In this document: piece after piece, positions 1 to 5,850 of the stretch
Position numbering within the stretch: position 1 is the stretch's first letter
How the letters are laid out: every line of letters starts with the position of its first letter
DNA from: Persephonella sp.
Lineage (GTDB): Bacteria > Aquificota > Aquificia > Aquificales > Hydrogenothermaceae
Reading direction: 5' to 3'
NCBI GenBank assembly: GCA_027081375.1
Contig: JALWKR010000089.1
Span: 1-5,850 of the forward strand
DNA length: 5,850 bases
Notes under the pieces: generated by a model
The model's database searches: none
What the model saw: only the letters and a program-made list of their open reading frames with translations
Told to the model about the DNA's origin: nothing
Program-made: the position numbers and the translations under genes

Positions 1-1930
1 AAATATAAACAGATTTGGGGAGTATGAGTTTGAAGATGGTATTACTATAAAAGAAATCATACAGGCATTAGAAGGGGAAGGCAAAAAGATAAAAGGAGCA
101 ATAGGCGGCGTTTTAAATGGAAAAATTATAGACATTCACACTCCTATAAGAGAAAGTGGAGAGCTTAGATTTATAACCAAAAAAGACCCAGAAAGCCTTG
201 AGCTCCTTAGACACTCCCTTGCTCATATAATGGCTCAGGCTCTAAAAGAGCTTTACGGAGATGAAAATGTTCATCTTGGTATTGGTCCAACAACGGAACA
301 TGGTTTTTATTACGACGTAGAAGTAGAAGGAAAAAGGCTTACAGAGGAAGACCTTCCTGTTATTGAAGAAAAAATGAGAGAAATTATCCAGAGAAACTGC
401 CCTATTGAAAGAAAAGAGATACCCAGGGATGAAGCTATTGAGCTTTTTGAAAAGAAAAAAGAGATATACAAAATAGACATAATCAAACACCAGATACCTG
501 AAGGAGAGCCAATATCTGTATATACCCAGTGTGATTTTATAGACCTTTGTAGAGGTCCCCACATCCCATCAACAGGAGAAGCAGGAGCATTTAAACTTGT
601 GTCCCTTGCAGGTGCTTACTGGAGGGGAAAAGAAGGAAACCCAATGCTCCAGAGGATTTATGGGGTTGCATTCTGGACAGAGAAGGAACTAAAAAAATAC
701 CTGAATATGCTTGAAGAAGCCAAGAAAAGAGACCACAGAAAACTTGGAAAAGAGCTTGAGCTGTTTATGATAACAGACGAAGTTGGCGGTGGACTTGCTC
801 TATGGCTTCCCAAAGGGGCAATAATCAGAAACGAGATAGAAAATGCATGGAAACAGGAACACATCAAAAGAGGATACCAGCTTGTTTACACTCCACATGT
901 AGGTAAAGAACAGCTATGGAAAACAAGTGGGCATGTTGATTTCTATAGAGAAAATATGTTCCCTGAAATGCAGATTGAAGAAGAGGGATATTTTGTAAAG
1001 CCAATGAACTGCCCATTCCACGTTGAGATATACAAATCAAAACAACGTTCATACAAAGAACTACCCCTTAGATTTGCAGAACTTGGAACAGTTTACAGAT
1101 ACGAAAGAAGCGGTGTTTTACATGGACTTATGAGGGTTAGAGGCTTTACACAGGACGATGCCCATATTATATGTAGAGAAGATCAGGTTGAAGAGGAAAT
1201 TAAAGGTGTCCTTGAACTAATACTTGATACCCTCAGAAGCTATGGATTTGATGAGTTTCAGGTTTTTCTCTCAACAAGGCCTGAAAAATCTGTTGGTGAT
1301 GATAGAATGTGGGAAGTTGCAACAGACTCTTTAAGGAAAGCTATAGAAAGTGTAGGACTTACATATGAAATAGATGAAGGAGGCGGAGCTTTCTACGGTC
1401 CCAAAATAGACGTAAAAATAAAAGATGCCATCGGTAGAATGTGGCAGTGCTCAACTGTTCAGTTTGATTTTAACCTGCCAGAAAGATTTGATATGTATTA
1501 CATAGGAGAAGACAACCAGAGACACAGACCATATATGATACACAGAGCTATATTTGGTTCAATAGAAAGATTTATCGGTGTTCTCCTTGAGCATTACGCA
1601 GGACAGCTACCACTGTGGCTTTCTCCTGTTCAGGCAAGAATAATTCCTATCGCTGATGCTCATATCCCTTATGCAAAAGAGGTTGAAAAACAGCTTAAAG
1701 AAGCAGGTCTCAGGGTTGAAGTTGATGAAAGAAATGAAAGAATGAACAAAAAAATAAGAGATGCAGAGCTTCAAAAAATCCCTTATATGCTTGTGGTAGG
1801 AGATAAAGAAGCAGAAAGTAAAACTGTTGCCGTTAGGACGAAGAAAAAAGGAAATATTGGAACAATGCCTGTTGAAGAGTTTATTCAAAAAGCTAAAAAA
1901 ATAATAGAAGAAAAATCTTTAGAGCTTTAA
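1..1930 (+). CDS. thrS: Threonine--tRNA ligase (ThrRS), 5' end cut by window edge
   Basis: Cytoplasmic class II synthetase that joins threonine to tRNA-Thr and hydrolyses mischarged Ser-tRNA. The frame is open from base 2 to the TAA at 1928-1930, giving 642 residues. Counting the codon at 2-4 as residue 1, a TGS domain covers about 1-58. The editing domain follows, with HSLAH (His71, His75) and CRGPH (Cys183, His187). The catalytic core (about 245-535) carries zinc ligands Cys337 (MNCPFH), His388 (TQDDAH) and His514 (MIHRA), and class II motif 2 around RYERSG. The anticodon-binding domain fills the remainder. These positions match E. coli ThrRS (642 residues; zinc ligands 334/385/511) within a few residues, so only a handful of N-terminal residues are missing. 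The first in-frame ATG in the window, at 230, is not the start: it would remove the TGS domain and the HxxxH editing motif. No in-frame ATG, GTG or TTG lies earlier in the window. The gene converges on ppiA. Family assignment is near certain. Confidence 0.98.
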   Translation, partial: NINRFGEYEFEDGITIKEIIQALEGEGKKIKGAIGGVLNGKIIDIHTPIRESGELRFITKKDPESLELLRHSLAHIMAQALKELYGDENVHLGIGPTTEHGFYYDVEVEGKRLTEEDLPVIEEKMREIIQRNCPIERKEIPRDEAIELFEKKKEIYKIDIIKHQIPEGEPISVYTQCDFIDLCRGPHIPSTGEAGAFKLVSLAGAYWRGKEGNPMLQRIYGVAFWTEKELKKYLNMLEEAKKRDHRKLGKELELFMITDEVGGGLALWLPKGAIIRNEIENAWKQEHIKRGYQLVYTPHVGKEQLWKTSGHVDFYRENMFPEMQIEEEGYFVKPMNCPFHVEIYKSKQRSYKELPLRFAELGTVYRYERSGVLHGLMRVRGFTQDDAHIICREDQVEEEIKGVLELILDTLRSYGFDEFQVFLSTRPEKSVGDDRMWEVATDSLRKAIESVGLTYEIDEGGGAFYGPKIDVKIKDAIGRMWQCSTVQFDFNLPERFDMYYIGEDNQRHRPYMIHRAIFGSIERFIGVLLEHYAGQLPLWLSPVQARIIPIADAHIPYAKEVEKQLKEAGLRVEVDERNERMNKKIRDAELQKIPYMLVVGDKEAESKTVAVRTKKKGNIGTMPVEEFIQKAKKIIEEKSLEL

Positions 1931-1954
1931 AACAGGGGCTTTTGCCCCTTTTAA
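1931..1954. terminator. Bidirectional intrinsic terminator between thrS and ppiA
   Basis: Stem GGGGC (1935-1939), loop TTTT (1940-1943), stem GCCCC (1944-1948). On the + strand TTTT follows (1949-1952), with further T-rich sequence to about 1964. On the - strand the hairpin is followed by TGTTTT. It begins four bases after the thrS stop and lies about 40 bases past the ppiA stop, so it can serve both convergent genes. The stem is short (5 bp, plus an A-T pair at its base), but its composition and placement are typical. Confidence 0.8.
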
Positions 1955-1987
1955 CTTTGTTTTAAGAAATAAAAAAGGTTTTCTACT

Positions 1988-2566
1988 TTAATTCACGCTA
2001 TCTACTATTTTCACTTCTTCCATAACAACTGGTTTCACTGGAACATCTCTAAAGTATCCTACAGTATGGGTTTTAACATTTGCTATTTTGTCTACAACAT
2101 CCATCCCTTTTATAACCTTTCCAAAAACTGTATATCCCCATATCTGAGGGGTTTTTCCATAATCTAAAAATGTATTGTCTTTTACATTTATATAAAACTG
2201 AGATGTTGCACTATCTGGATCCATTGTTCTAGCCATGGCTATAGTTCCTCTAAGATTTGAAAGACCGTTATTTGATTCATTTTTAATAGGAGGATAAAGA
2301 GGTTTTTTAGGAGTCATATCTGGATAAAAACCACCTCCTTGAATAACAAAGTTTGGAATTACCCTGTGAAAAATAAGACCATCATAAAACTTAGCTTTTA
2401 CATACTTTAAAAAGTTTTCTACTGTAATAGGAGCTTTTTCAGGATATAACTCTACATAAATATCTCCCATATTTGTTTTAATAAGAACTACAGGATTTTT
2501 CTTTTCTCCAGCAAAAGAGAAAGAAACTAAGAAAAGAGAAATAAGAAATATAAAAAGTTTCCTCAT
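1988..2566 (-). CDS. ppiA: Cyclophilin-type peptidyl-prolyl isomerase with signal peptide (PpiA-like)
   Basis: Catalyses cis-trans isomerisation of bonds before proline and so assists protein folding, here probably in the periplasm. It has 192 residues, close to E. coli PpiA (190). A signal peptide is visible: MRK, a hydrophobic run to about residue 18, and a likely cleavage after SFA at 19. The cyclophilin domain runs from about 25 to 189. Active-site residues are Arg69 in FHRVIP, Phe73 and Gln76 in FVIQGG. GTIAMAR (107-113) and SATSQFYI (119-126) follow the PpiA pattern closely. The ATG at 2564-2566 has a strong AAGGAGGG site 7 bases upstream, which fixes the start. It stands alone, divergent from the peroxiredoxin gene and convergent with thrS. 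Naming it ppiA rather than cytoplasmic ppiB depends on the signal peptide and the resemblance to E. coli PpiA. Confidence 0.93.
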   Translation of the reverse strand: MRKLFIFLISLFLVSFSFAGEKKNPVVLIKTNMGDIYVELYPEKAPITVENFLKYVKAKFYDGLIFHRVIPNFVIQGGGFYPDMTPKKPLYPPIKNESNNGLSNLRGTIAMARTMDPDSATSQFYINVKDNTFLDYGKTPQIWGYTVFGKVIKGMDVVDKIANVKTHTVGYFRDVPVKPVVMEEVKIVDSVN

Positions 2567-2573
2567 TTATTTT

Positions 2574-2581
2574 CCCTCCTT
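2574..2581 (-). promoter_or_regulatory. Ribosome binding site of ppiA
   Basis: AAGGAGGG on the - strand, 7 bases before the ATG at 2566-2564. It is a near-perfect Shine-Dalgarno match and supports the start that includes the signal peptide. Confidence 0.85.
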
Positions 2582-2716
2582 ATCAAGTATAAAATGAATA
2601 AAATTTTTATACCATTTAAGATACAAACGTTTCTAGTGGTTTATAATTTTATAAAACTATTTACAAATTTTTTAAACTGCTTAAATTAAATAATTAGATA
2701 AAATAAAGCATAAAAA
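2582..2716. promoter_or_regulatory. AT-rich divergent promoter region between ppiA and the peroxiredoxin gene
   Basis: Both flanking genes read outward from this gap, so it must hold promoters for each unless they are transcribed from elsewhere. For the peroxiredoxin gene, two weak + strand options are visible: TATAAT at 2642-2647 without a good -35, or TTTACA (2660-2665) with TAAATT (2682-2687) at 16-base spacing. For ppiA, a - strand TATAAA (2611-2606) is a possible -10, also without a convincing -35. A 16-base dyad, TTTATAA-TT-TTATAAA, lies at 2640-2655. The region is so AT-rich that such matches arise easily, so the exact boxes are uncertain. Confidence 0.35.
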
Positions 2717-2723
2717 AGGAGGT
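2717..2723 (+). promoter_or_regulatory. Ribosome binding site deciding the peroxiredoxin start
   Basis: AGGAGGT with 7 bases (2724-2730) to the ATG at 2731. The GTG at 2722-2724 overlaps this site and therefore cannot be the start codon, even though it opens a longer frame. Confidence 0.85.
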
Positions 2724-2730
2724 GCCAGAG

Positions 2731-3393
2731 ATGGAAGAAGTAATTACAATACCAACTCTTGGGGACAAATTCCCAGAATTAGAAGTCAAAACTACTCACG
2801 GAGTAAAAAAATTACCTGATGATTATAAAGGTAAATGGTTTGTACTATTTAGTCACCCTGCAGATTTTACTCCTGTATGTACAACTGAGTTTATTGCTTT
2901 TCAAGAGAGAAAAGAAGAGTTTGATAAGTTAAACTGTGAACTAATTGGACTTTCAGTAGATCAGGTTTTCTCTCATATCAAATGGGTCGAATGGATTAAA
3001 GAAAAAATGGGAGTTGAGATTACATTTCCAATAATTGCTGATGATATGGGTCAGGTAGCTAAAAAACTAGGTATGATACATCCTAAAAAAGGTACAAATA
3101 CAGTTAGAGCTGTGTTTATTGTAGATGATAAAGGAATACTAAGACTTGTTCTGTACTATCCTCAGGAAGTAGGTAGAAATATTGATGAAATTGTCAGAGC
3201 AGTGAAAGCTCTTCAAACATCTGATAAATACGGAGTTGCTACACCTGCTAACTGGCCAAACAATGAAAAAGTTAAAGACCACGTTATTATTCCTCCAGCT
3301 TCAAGCATTGAAGAAAAAGAAGAAAGACTTAAAAAAGCACAAGCTGGTGAGATTGAATGCTTTGACTGGTGGTTCTGCCACAAAGCATTATAA
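2731..3393 (+). CDS. Peroxiredoxin, Prx6/archaeal thioredoxin peroxidase type
   Basis: Thiol peroxidase that reduces hydrogen peroxide and alkyl hydroperoxides in the cytoplasm. Counted from ATG 2731 it has 220 residues. The AhpC/TSA thioredoxin-fold domain covers about 5-155, with peroxidatic Cys50 in the TPVC motif (Thr47, Pro48, Cys50) and the usual active-site arginine, probably Arg126 in NTVRAVF. The C-terminal extension of the Prx6 group covers about 160-220 and ends with Cys210 and Cys216 around a DWWF segment. This layout (Cys50 plus two late cysteines six residues apart) matches archaeal enzymes such as Aeropyrum ApTPx (Cys50, Cys207, Cys213), in which the last cysteine resolves the disulfide; Cys216 is the likely equivalent. 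Family members form ring-shaped decamers. Cys69 is an additional cysteine. A gene symbol such as prx or tpx would be a guess. It is convergent with guaA. Confidence 0.95.
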   Translation: MEEVITIPTLGDKFPELEVKTTHGVKKLPDDYKGKWFVLFSHPADFTPVCTTEFIAFQERKEEFDKLNCELIGLSVDQVFSHIKWVEWIKEKMGVEITFPIIADDMGQVAKKLGMIHPKKGTNTVRAVFIVDDKGILRLVLYYPQEVGRNIDEIVRAVKALQTSDKYGVATPANWPNNEKVKDHVIIPPASSIEEKEERLKKAQAGEIECFDWWFCHKAL

Positions 3394-3397
3394 AATC

Positions 3398-3433
3398 AAA
3401 AGGGCAGGGTTTAACCCTGCCTTTTTATTTTTT
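3398..3433. terminator. Bidirectional intrinsic terminator between the peroxiredoxin gene and guaA
   Basis: Stem GGCAGGGT (3403-3410) pairs with ACCCTGCC (3414-3421) around a 3-base loop: 8 pairs, extendable with A-T pairs. On the + strand it is followed by TTTTTATTTTTT (3422-3433). On the - strand the tail is CTTTTGATTTT, so it can also end guaA transcripts. The + strand T-run overlaps the guaA stop codon (3432-3434), so one element sits in the 38 bases between two stops. Confidence 0.92.
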
Positions 3434-4973
3434 ACTCCCATTCAATTGTTCCAGGAGGTTTTGAGGTTATATCATAAACAACTCTGTTAACTCCCTGAAC
3501 CTCATTTATTATTCTCCTCATTATTCTGTCTAACAGGTCATAAGGAAGTCTCGCCCAGTCTGCTGTCATTCCGTCTGTTGATTCAACAGCTCTAACCGCT
3601 ATTACCTTTTCATAAGTTCTGTAATCTCCCATAACACCGACAGTATGGATAGGGAGTAAAACAGCAAAGGACTGCCATAGGTCTTTGTATAAGCCTGCTT
3701 TTTTAACCTCTTCTACAACTATAGCATCTGCTTCCCTGAGAATATTCAGGTCTTGTTCGTTGACTTCACCAATTATTCTTATTGCAAGTCCTGGTCCTGG
3801 AAATGGTTGCCTGTATATGATTTCATCTGGAAGACCAAGTTCTTTTCCAAGCTCTCTAACTTCGTCTTTAAATAGCTCTCTTAATGGTTCTATCAGTTTC
3901 AGGTTCATTCTTTCAGGCAATCCACCAACATTATGGTGAGTTTTTATAACTGCTGAAGGACCTTTTACAGAAACACTTTCAATCACATCTGGATACAGTG
4001 TTCCCTGAACAAGGAACTCAACATCTGGGATTTTTTTGGCTTCCTCTTCAAATATCTCTATAAAAAGATTTCCTATTATTTTTCTCTTTTGCTCTGGGTC
4101 TGTAACACCTTTTAATGCGTTTAAAAATCTTTCCCTTGCATCAACCACAATCAGTGGAATATGAAAATGATCTCTAAATGTTTTTTCAACCTGCTCCCTT
4201 TCGCCTTTTCTAAGAAGACCATTATCAACAAAAATACATGTTAGGTTATCTCCTATAGCATTATGAACTAAAACTGCTGCAACAGATGAATCAACTCCAC
4301 CAGAGAGGGCACATATAGCTTTTTTATTACCAACAATTTTTCTGATTTCTACTTCCTTTTCCATAAGGAAGCTTCCCATTGTCCAGTCCTGCGTGCAACC
4401 ACAAATCTCAACAGCAAAGTTTTTAAGAATATCTTTTCCCATATATGTATGGGAAACTTCTGGATGGAACTGAACTCCCCAGATTTTCTTTTCTTTGTTT
4501 CTTATTGCTGCAAATGGTGCATTATATGTCCTTGCTATTGGTTCAAATCCTTCAGGAAGTTTTGTTACTCTGTCACCATGGGACATCCAGACATGAATTT
4601 CATTTGGAATGTTTTTGAATAGGTCTTCATGGTTTAGTATTTCAAGCTCTGCCCTTCCATACTCATGTCTTTCTGCTTTTACAACTTCACCACCAAAATG
4701 CTGTGTTATAACCTGAAGTCCGTAACATATTCCAAGTATTGGAAGTCCAAGTTCATAAACCCTTTCATCAGGCTTGGGTGCATCAGGTTCATAAACAGAT
4801 GCTGGACCACCTGAAAATATAATCCCTTTTGGATTGTGTTTTTTTATCTCTTCAATAGATGCATTGTAAGGTAAAATTTCACTATAAACATGTATTTCCC
4901 TAATTCTTCTAGCTATTAACTGGGTATACTGAGAACCAAAATCAAGTATTACTATTCCTTGATGTTCTGACAA
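3432..4973 (-). CDS. guaA: GMP synthase (glutamine-hydrolysing)
   Basis: Last step of de novo GMP synthesis: XMP is adenylated with ATP and aminated with ammonia released from glutamine. It has 513 residues (E. coli 525). The class I glutamine amidotransferase domain covers about 6-195, with nucleophile Cys83 in GICYG and His170/Glu172 in QFHPE. The ATP-pyrophosphatase domain follows, with the P-loop LSGGVDSS at 223-230. The C-terminal dimerisation domain ends in the conserved KPPGTIEWE. All catalytic residues are present. The start is TTG (4973-4971), preceded by GAGAGGT with 7 bases between. No ATG or GTG lies between this codon and the upstream in-frame stop, and the next Met is residue 130, so TTG is well supported. 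The gene lies downstream of rnpB on the same strand and probably has its own promoter. Confidence 0.98.
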   Translation of the reverse strand: MSEHQGIVILDFGSQYTQLIARRIREIHVYSEILPYNASIEEIKKHNPKGIIFSGGPASVYEPDAPKPDERVYELGLPILGICYGLQVITQHFGGEVVKAERHEYGRAELEILNHEDLFKNIPNEIHVWMSHGDRVTKLPEGFEPIARTYNAPFAAIRNKEKKIWGVQFHPEVSHTYMGKDILKNFAVEICGCTQDWTMGSFLMEKEVEIRKIVGNKKAICALSGGVDSSVAAVLVHNAIGDNLTCIFVDNGLLRKGEREQVEKTFRDHFHIPLIVVDARERFLNALKGVTDPEQKRKIIGNLFIEIFEEEAKKIPDVEFLVQGTLYPDVIESVSVKGPSAVIKTHHNVGGLPERMNLKLIEPLRELFKDEVRELGKELGLPDEIIYRQPFPGPGLAIRIIGEVNEQDLNILREADAIVVEEVKKAGLYKDLWQSFAVLLPIHTVGVMGDYRTYEKVIAVRAVESTDGMTADWARLPYDLLDRIMRRIINEVQGVNRVVYDITSKPPGTIEWE

Positions 4974-4980
4974 GGTGATT

Positions 4981-4987
4981 ACCTCTC
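4981..4987 (-). promoter_or_regulatory. Ribosome binding site supporting the TTG start of guaA
   Basis: GAGAGGT on the - strand, followed by AATCACC (7 bases) and then TTG. The spacing is normal, and the resulting protein starts at the expected distance from the conserved ILDFGSQY segment of the glutaminase domain. Confidence 0.7.
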
Positions 4988-5011
4988 TAAGAGATTTATT
5001 TTGATCTGAAT

Positions 5012-5040
5012 ATTATACGTGAAGTGAGTAAAAAAAATAA
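5012..5040 (-). promoter_or_regulatory. Candidate guaA promoter (consensus -10)
   Basis: A perfect TATAAT lies on the - strand at 5017-5012, predicting a transcript start near 5005 and a leader of about 31 bases. No good -35 is present: the 17-base-spaced hexamer is TTATTT, which falls inside the T-run that ends rnpB. Either a -35-independent promoter or read-through from rnpB could supply guaA. Confidence 0.45.
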
Positions 5041-5042
5041 AA
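5030..5042 (-). terminator. T-run ending rnpB
   Basis: Immediately after the 3' strand of helix P1, the - strand reads TTTTATTTTTTTT. There is no separate local GC-rich hairpin, so transcription may end here with P1 itself acting as the stem, or the transcript may be trimmed back. It is a weaker terminator prediction than the two convergent ones. Confidence 0.5.
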
Positions 5043-5404
5043 GCCTGTGGTTTCTCGTAAGCCGGGTTCTGTTTTTGCAGTCATTTATCTAAGCTCCCTA
5101 CCCGGAGGCTTCAGGCGGGCCACCCTCAAACGCCTCCCTATTTGGGATTGCTCCAGGAGGGGGTTACCTAGCCTACCAGCTCACGCTGGTAGCTGGTGGG
5201 CTCTTACCCCACCGTTTCACCTTTACCTATCCGAATAGGCTATTCGGCTTTTTCAGCCTACTAACCACCTATCAGGATAGGAAGTCTTTTCTCTGTGGCC
5301 CTATCCGTAGAATTACTCCTACCTGCCTTTCGGCAGCTCCTTGCCCTATGGAGCCCGGACTTTCCTCCCTTCATAAGAAGGGCGACTGCACGGAAACCAC
5401 AGGC
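5043..5404 (-). ncRNA. rnpB: RNase P RNA, catalytic subunit of ribonuclease P
   Basis: Ribozyme that, with the RnpA protein, removes 5' leaders from precursor tRNAs. Conserved blocks read on the - strand include GAGGAAAGTCCGGGCTCC, CCACAGAGAAAA, GGTAAGAGCCCACC and ACAGAACCCGGCTTA. Helices seen: P1, 12 perfect pairs (5404-5393 with 5054-5043); P2, GCAGTC/GACTGC (5389-5384 with 5082-5077); P3, a plain 6-pair hairpin (5382-5367); P4, AAGTCCGGG/CCCGGCTT (5362-5354 with 5066-5059) with the universal bulged U at 5359; P8 with a GAAA loop (5336-5323); P9 with a GTAA loop (5322-5307); P13 (5213-5195); P14 with a GTGA loop (5192-5173). The GGGTAGG near 5103-5097 corresponds to the loop L15 segment that binds the tRNA CCA end. 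It is about 362 bases long, of ancestral A type. Helix P18 appears absent. Identity is certain; the ends are inferred from P1. Confidence 0.97.
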
Positions 5405-5438
5405 AAAAATAAGATAATAAATTTTTATTTCATTTCAA
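5405..5438 (-). promoter_or_regulatory. Promoter of rnpB
   Basis: On the - strand, TTGAAA (5438-5433), a 16-base spacer, then TATCTT (5416-5411). Six bases later comes the G at 5404, the first base of helix P1. The predicted transcript start therefore coincides with the structural 5' end of the RNA, so no 5' trimming would be needed. The -10 matches only 4 of 6 consensus bases. It occupies nearly all of the short gap to the upstream gene. Confidence 0.55.
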
Positions 5439-5442
5439 GGTA

Positions 5443-5850
5443 TTAAACAGCAAGTCTCTTATAAGCTTCTATTATCCTGCTAATCTCCTGAGCAGATAGA
5501 TTTTTAAGTTCTTCCTCAGTTTTTATTGTTTTGTTTAGTATCTGTTTAACCATTTTTGGAACATCTATTTTTGACTTTTCTGCTAAAGATTTAACATATG
5601 AGATCTGTTTATCAGAAGGAGATGCTGATTTATAAACTTCCTGAGAAAAGTTGCTTTTATGTCCATTTCCTGTTTCCAGTTCTCCCCTATAAGCCTTACT
5701 TCCTATAGAGTATAGGGATAAACATTTTCCTATAGCATCAGTAATAGCTCCTTTTATTGCATCTGCTGGAGTAACATTTTCACCACCACCAATCTGTGTC
5801 TTTTTTAGTCTTTCATCTAATATCCAGAGTGAAACCTCTACTGTTGCAGT
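5443..5850 (-). CDS. Probable Rad52/ERF-like single-strand DNA annealing protein, C-terminal part
   Basis: An open frame enters from the right edge and ends at TAA (5445-5443), showing 135 residues; the N-terminus and start lie outside the window. Two parts are visible. Residues 1-60 have a strand-like segment, a GGGEN turn, then AIKGAITDAIGKCLSLYSIG and AYRGEL. That fits the pattern of the Rad52/ERF/Sak annealing proteins (glycine turn, then a basic helix with K-A-x-T-D-A and a G/Y ending). A polar linker follows. Residues 78-133 form a helical module starting SDKQISYVKSLAEKS and ending LSAQEISRIIEAY, similar to the tail often found on phage-type annealing and ssDNA-binding proteins. If correct, it would bind and pair single-stranded DNA in recombination or repair. 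Such genes are common in phages but also occur as host genes; the window does not decide which. Codon use looks like that of its neighbours. No terminator separates it from rnpB. The family call comes from remembered motifs and is moderate. Confidence 0.6.
   Translation of the reverse strand, partial: TATVEVSLWILDERLKKTQIGGGENVTPADAIKGAITDAIGKCLSLYSIGSKAYRGELETGNGHKSNFSQEVYKSASPSDKQISYVKSLAEKSKIDVPKMVKQILNKTIKTEEELKNLSAQEISRIIEAYKRLAV

Noticed and set aside
242..1888. Several - strand ORFs inside thrS
   Set aside because: They are antisense shadows of a fully convincing thrS, with no ribosome sites and no recognisable domains.
230..1930. thrS beginning at the ATG at 230
   Set aside because: The frame is open to the left edge and encodes the TGS domain and His71/His75 of the editing site; the true start is upstream of the window.
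2586..2591. TATACT on the - strand as the ppiA -10
   Set aside because: It is only about 4 bases from the Shine-Dalgarno site, so the transcript would start inside or after the ribosome binding site.
3236..3490. An 84-codon + strand ORF over the end of the peroxiredoxin gene
   Set aside because: It is an out-of-frame shadow of the peroxiredoxin gene that runs through the terminator into guaA; its lysine-rich composition comes from the frame shift.
3685..3939. An 84-codon + strand ORF inside guaA
   Set aside because: Antisense to the conserved GMP synthase domain, serine-rich shadow translation with no independent support.
5047..5238. A 63-codon + strand ORF
   Set aside because: It lies wholly antisense to rnpB and reflects RNA structure, not protein coding; it has no ribosome binding site or recognisable protein.
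5043..5404. 12-base inverted repeat 338 bases apart as ends of a small mobile element
   Set aside because: The repeats are the two strands of helix P1 of RNase P RNA; no transposase or target duplication is present.
1..5850. CRISPR array, tRNA genes, insertion sequences or a defence system
   Set aside because: No spaced direct repeats, tRNA folds, transposase or nuclease genes were seen; every stretch longer than 200 bases is accounted for by a protein gene or rnpB.

Overview
This is ordinary chromosomal DNA from a low-GC bacterium, most likely a thermophile of the Aquificota (Hydrogenothermaceae, the Persephonella/Sulfurihydrogenibium group). That assignment is inference. It rests on AT-rich genes with AAA/ATA/AGA-heavy codon use, an archaeal-type Prx6 peroxiredoxin, and a structural RNA gene that stands out as a GC-rich island (75 of 120 bases are G or C in 5101-5220, against about 35% in the flanking gene). 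The RNA is a compact RNase P RNA that seems to lack helix P18. Aquifex itself has no recognisable RNase P RNA, so a member of that genus is unlikely.

Layout, left to right. thrS (+) enters from the left edge and lacks only its first few codons. It converges on ppiA (-), a signal-peptide cyclophilin, across a 57-base gap holding a bidirectional hairpin terminator. ppiA is divergent from a peroxiredoxin gene (+) across an AT-rich, promoter-bearing gap of 164 bases. The peroxiredoxin gene converges on guaA (-) with 38 bases between stop codons, again over a bidirectional terminator. Upstream of guaA on the same strand lies rnpB (-), with a plausible promoter just in front of the RNA. Upstream of rnpB is the 3' part of a protein gene (-) that runs off the right edge; it resembles Rad52/ERF-type single-strand annealing proteins.

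The genes are housekeeping functions: tRNA charging and proofreading, periplasmic protein folding, peroxide removal, GMP synthesis and tRNA 5'-end maturation. They do not form one pathway. Alternating strands and terminators at both convergent junctions suggest separate, mostly single-gene transcription units. I found no clear new biological system. The items most worth a second look are the pared-down RNase P RNA, the edge-truncated annealing-protein-like gene beside it, and start-site details (TTG for guaA, ATG 2731 for the peroxiredoxin).
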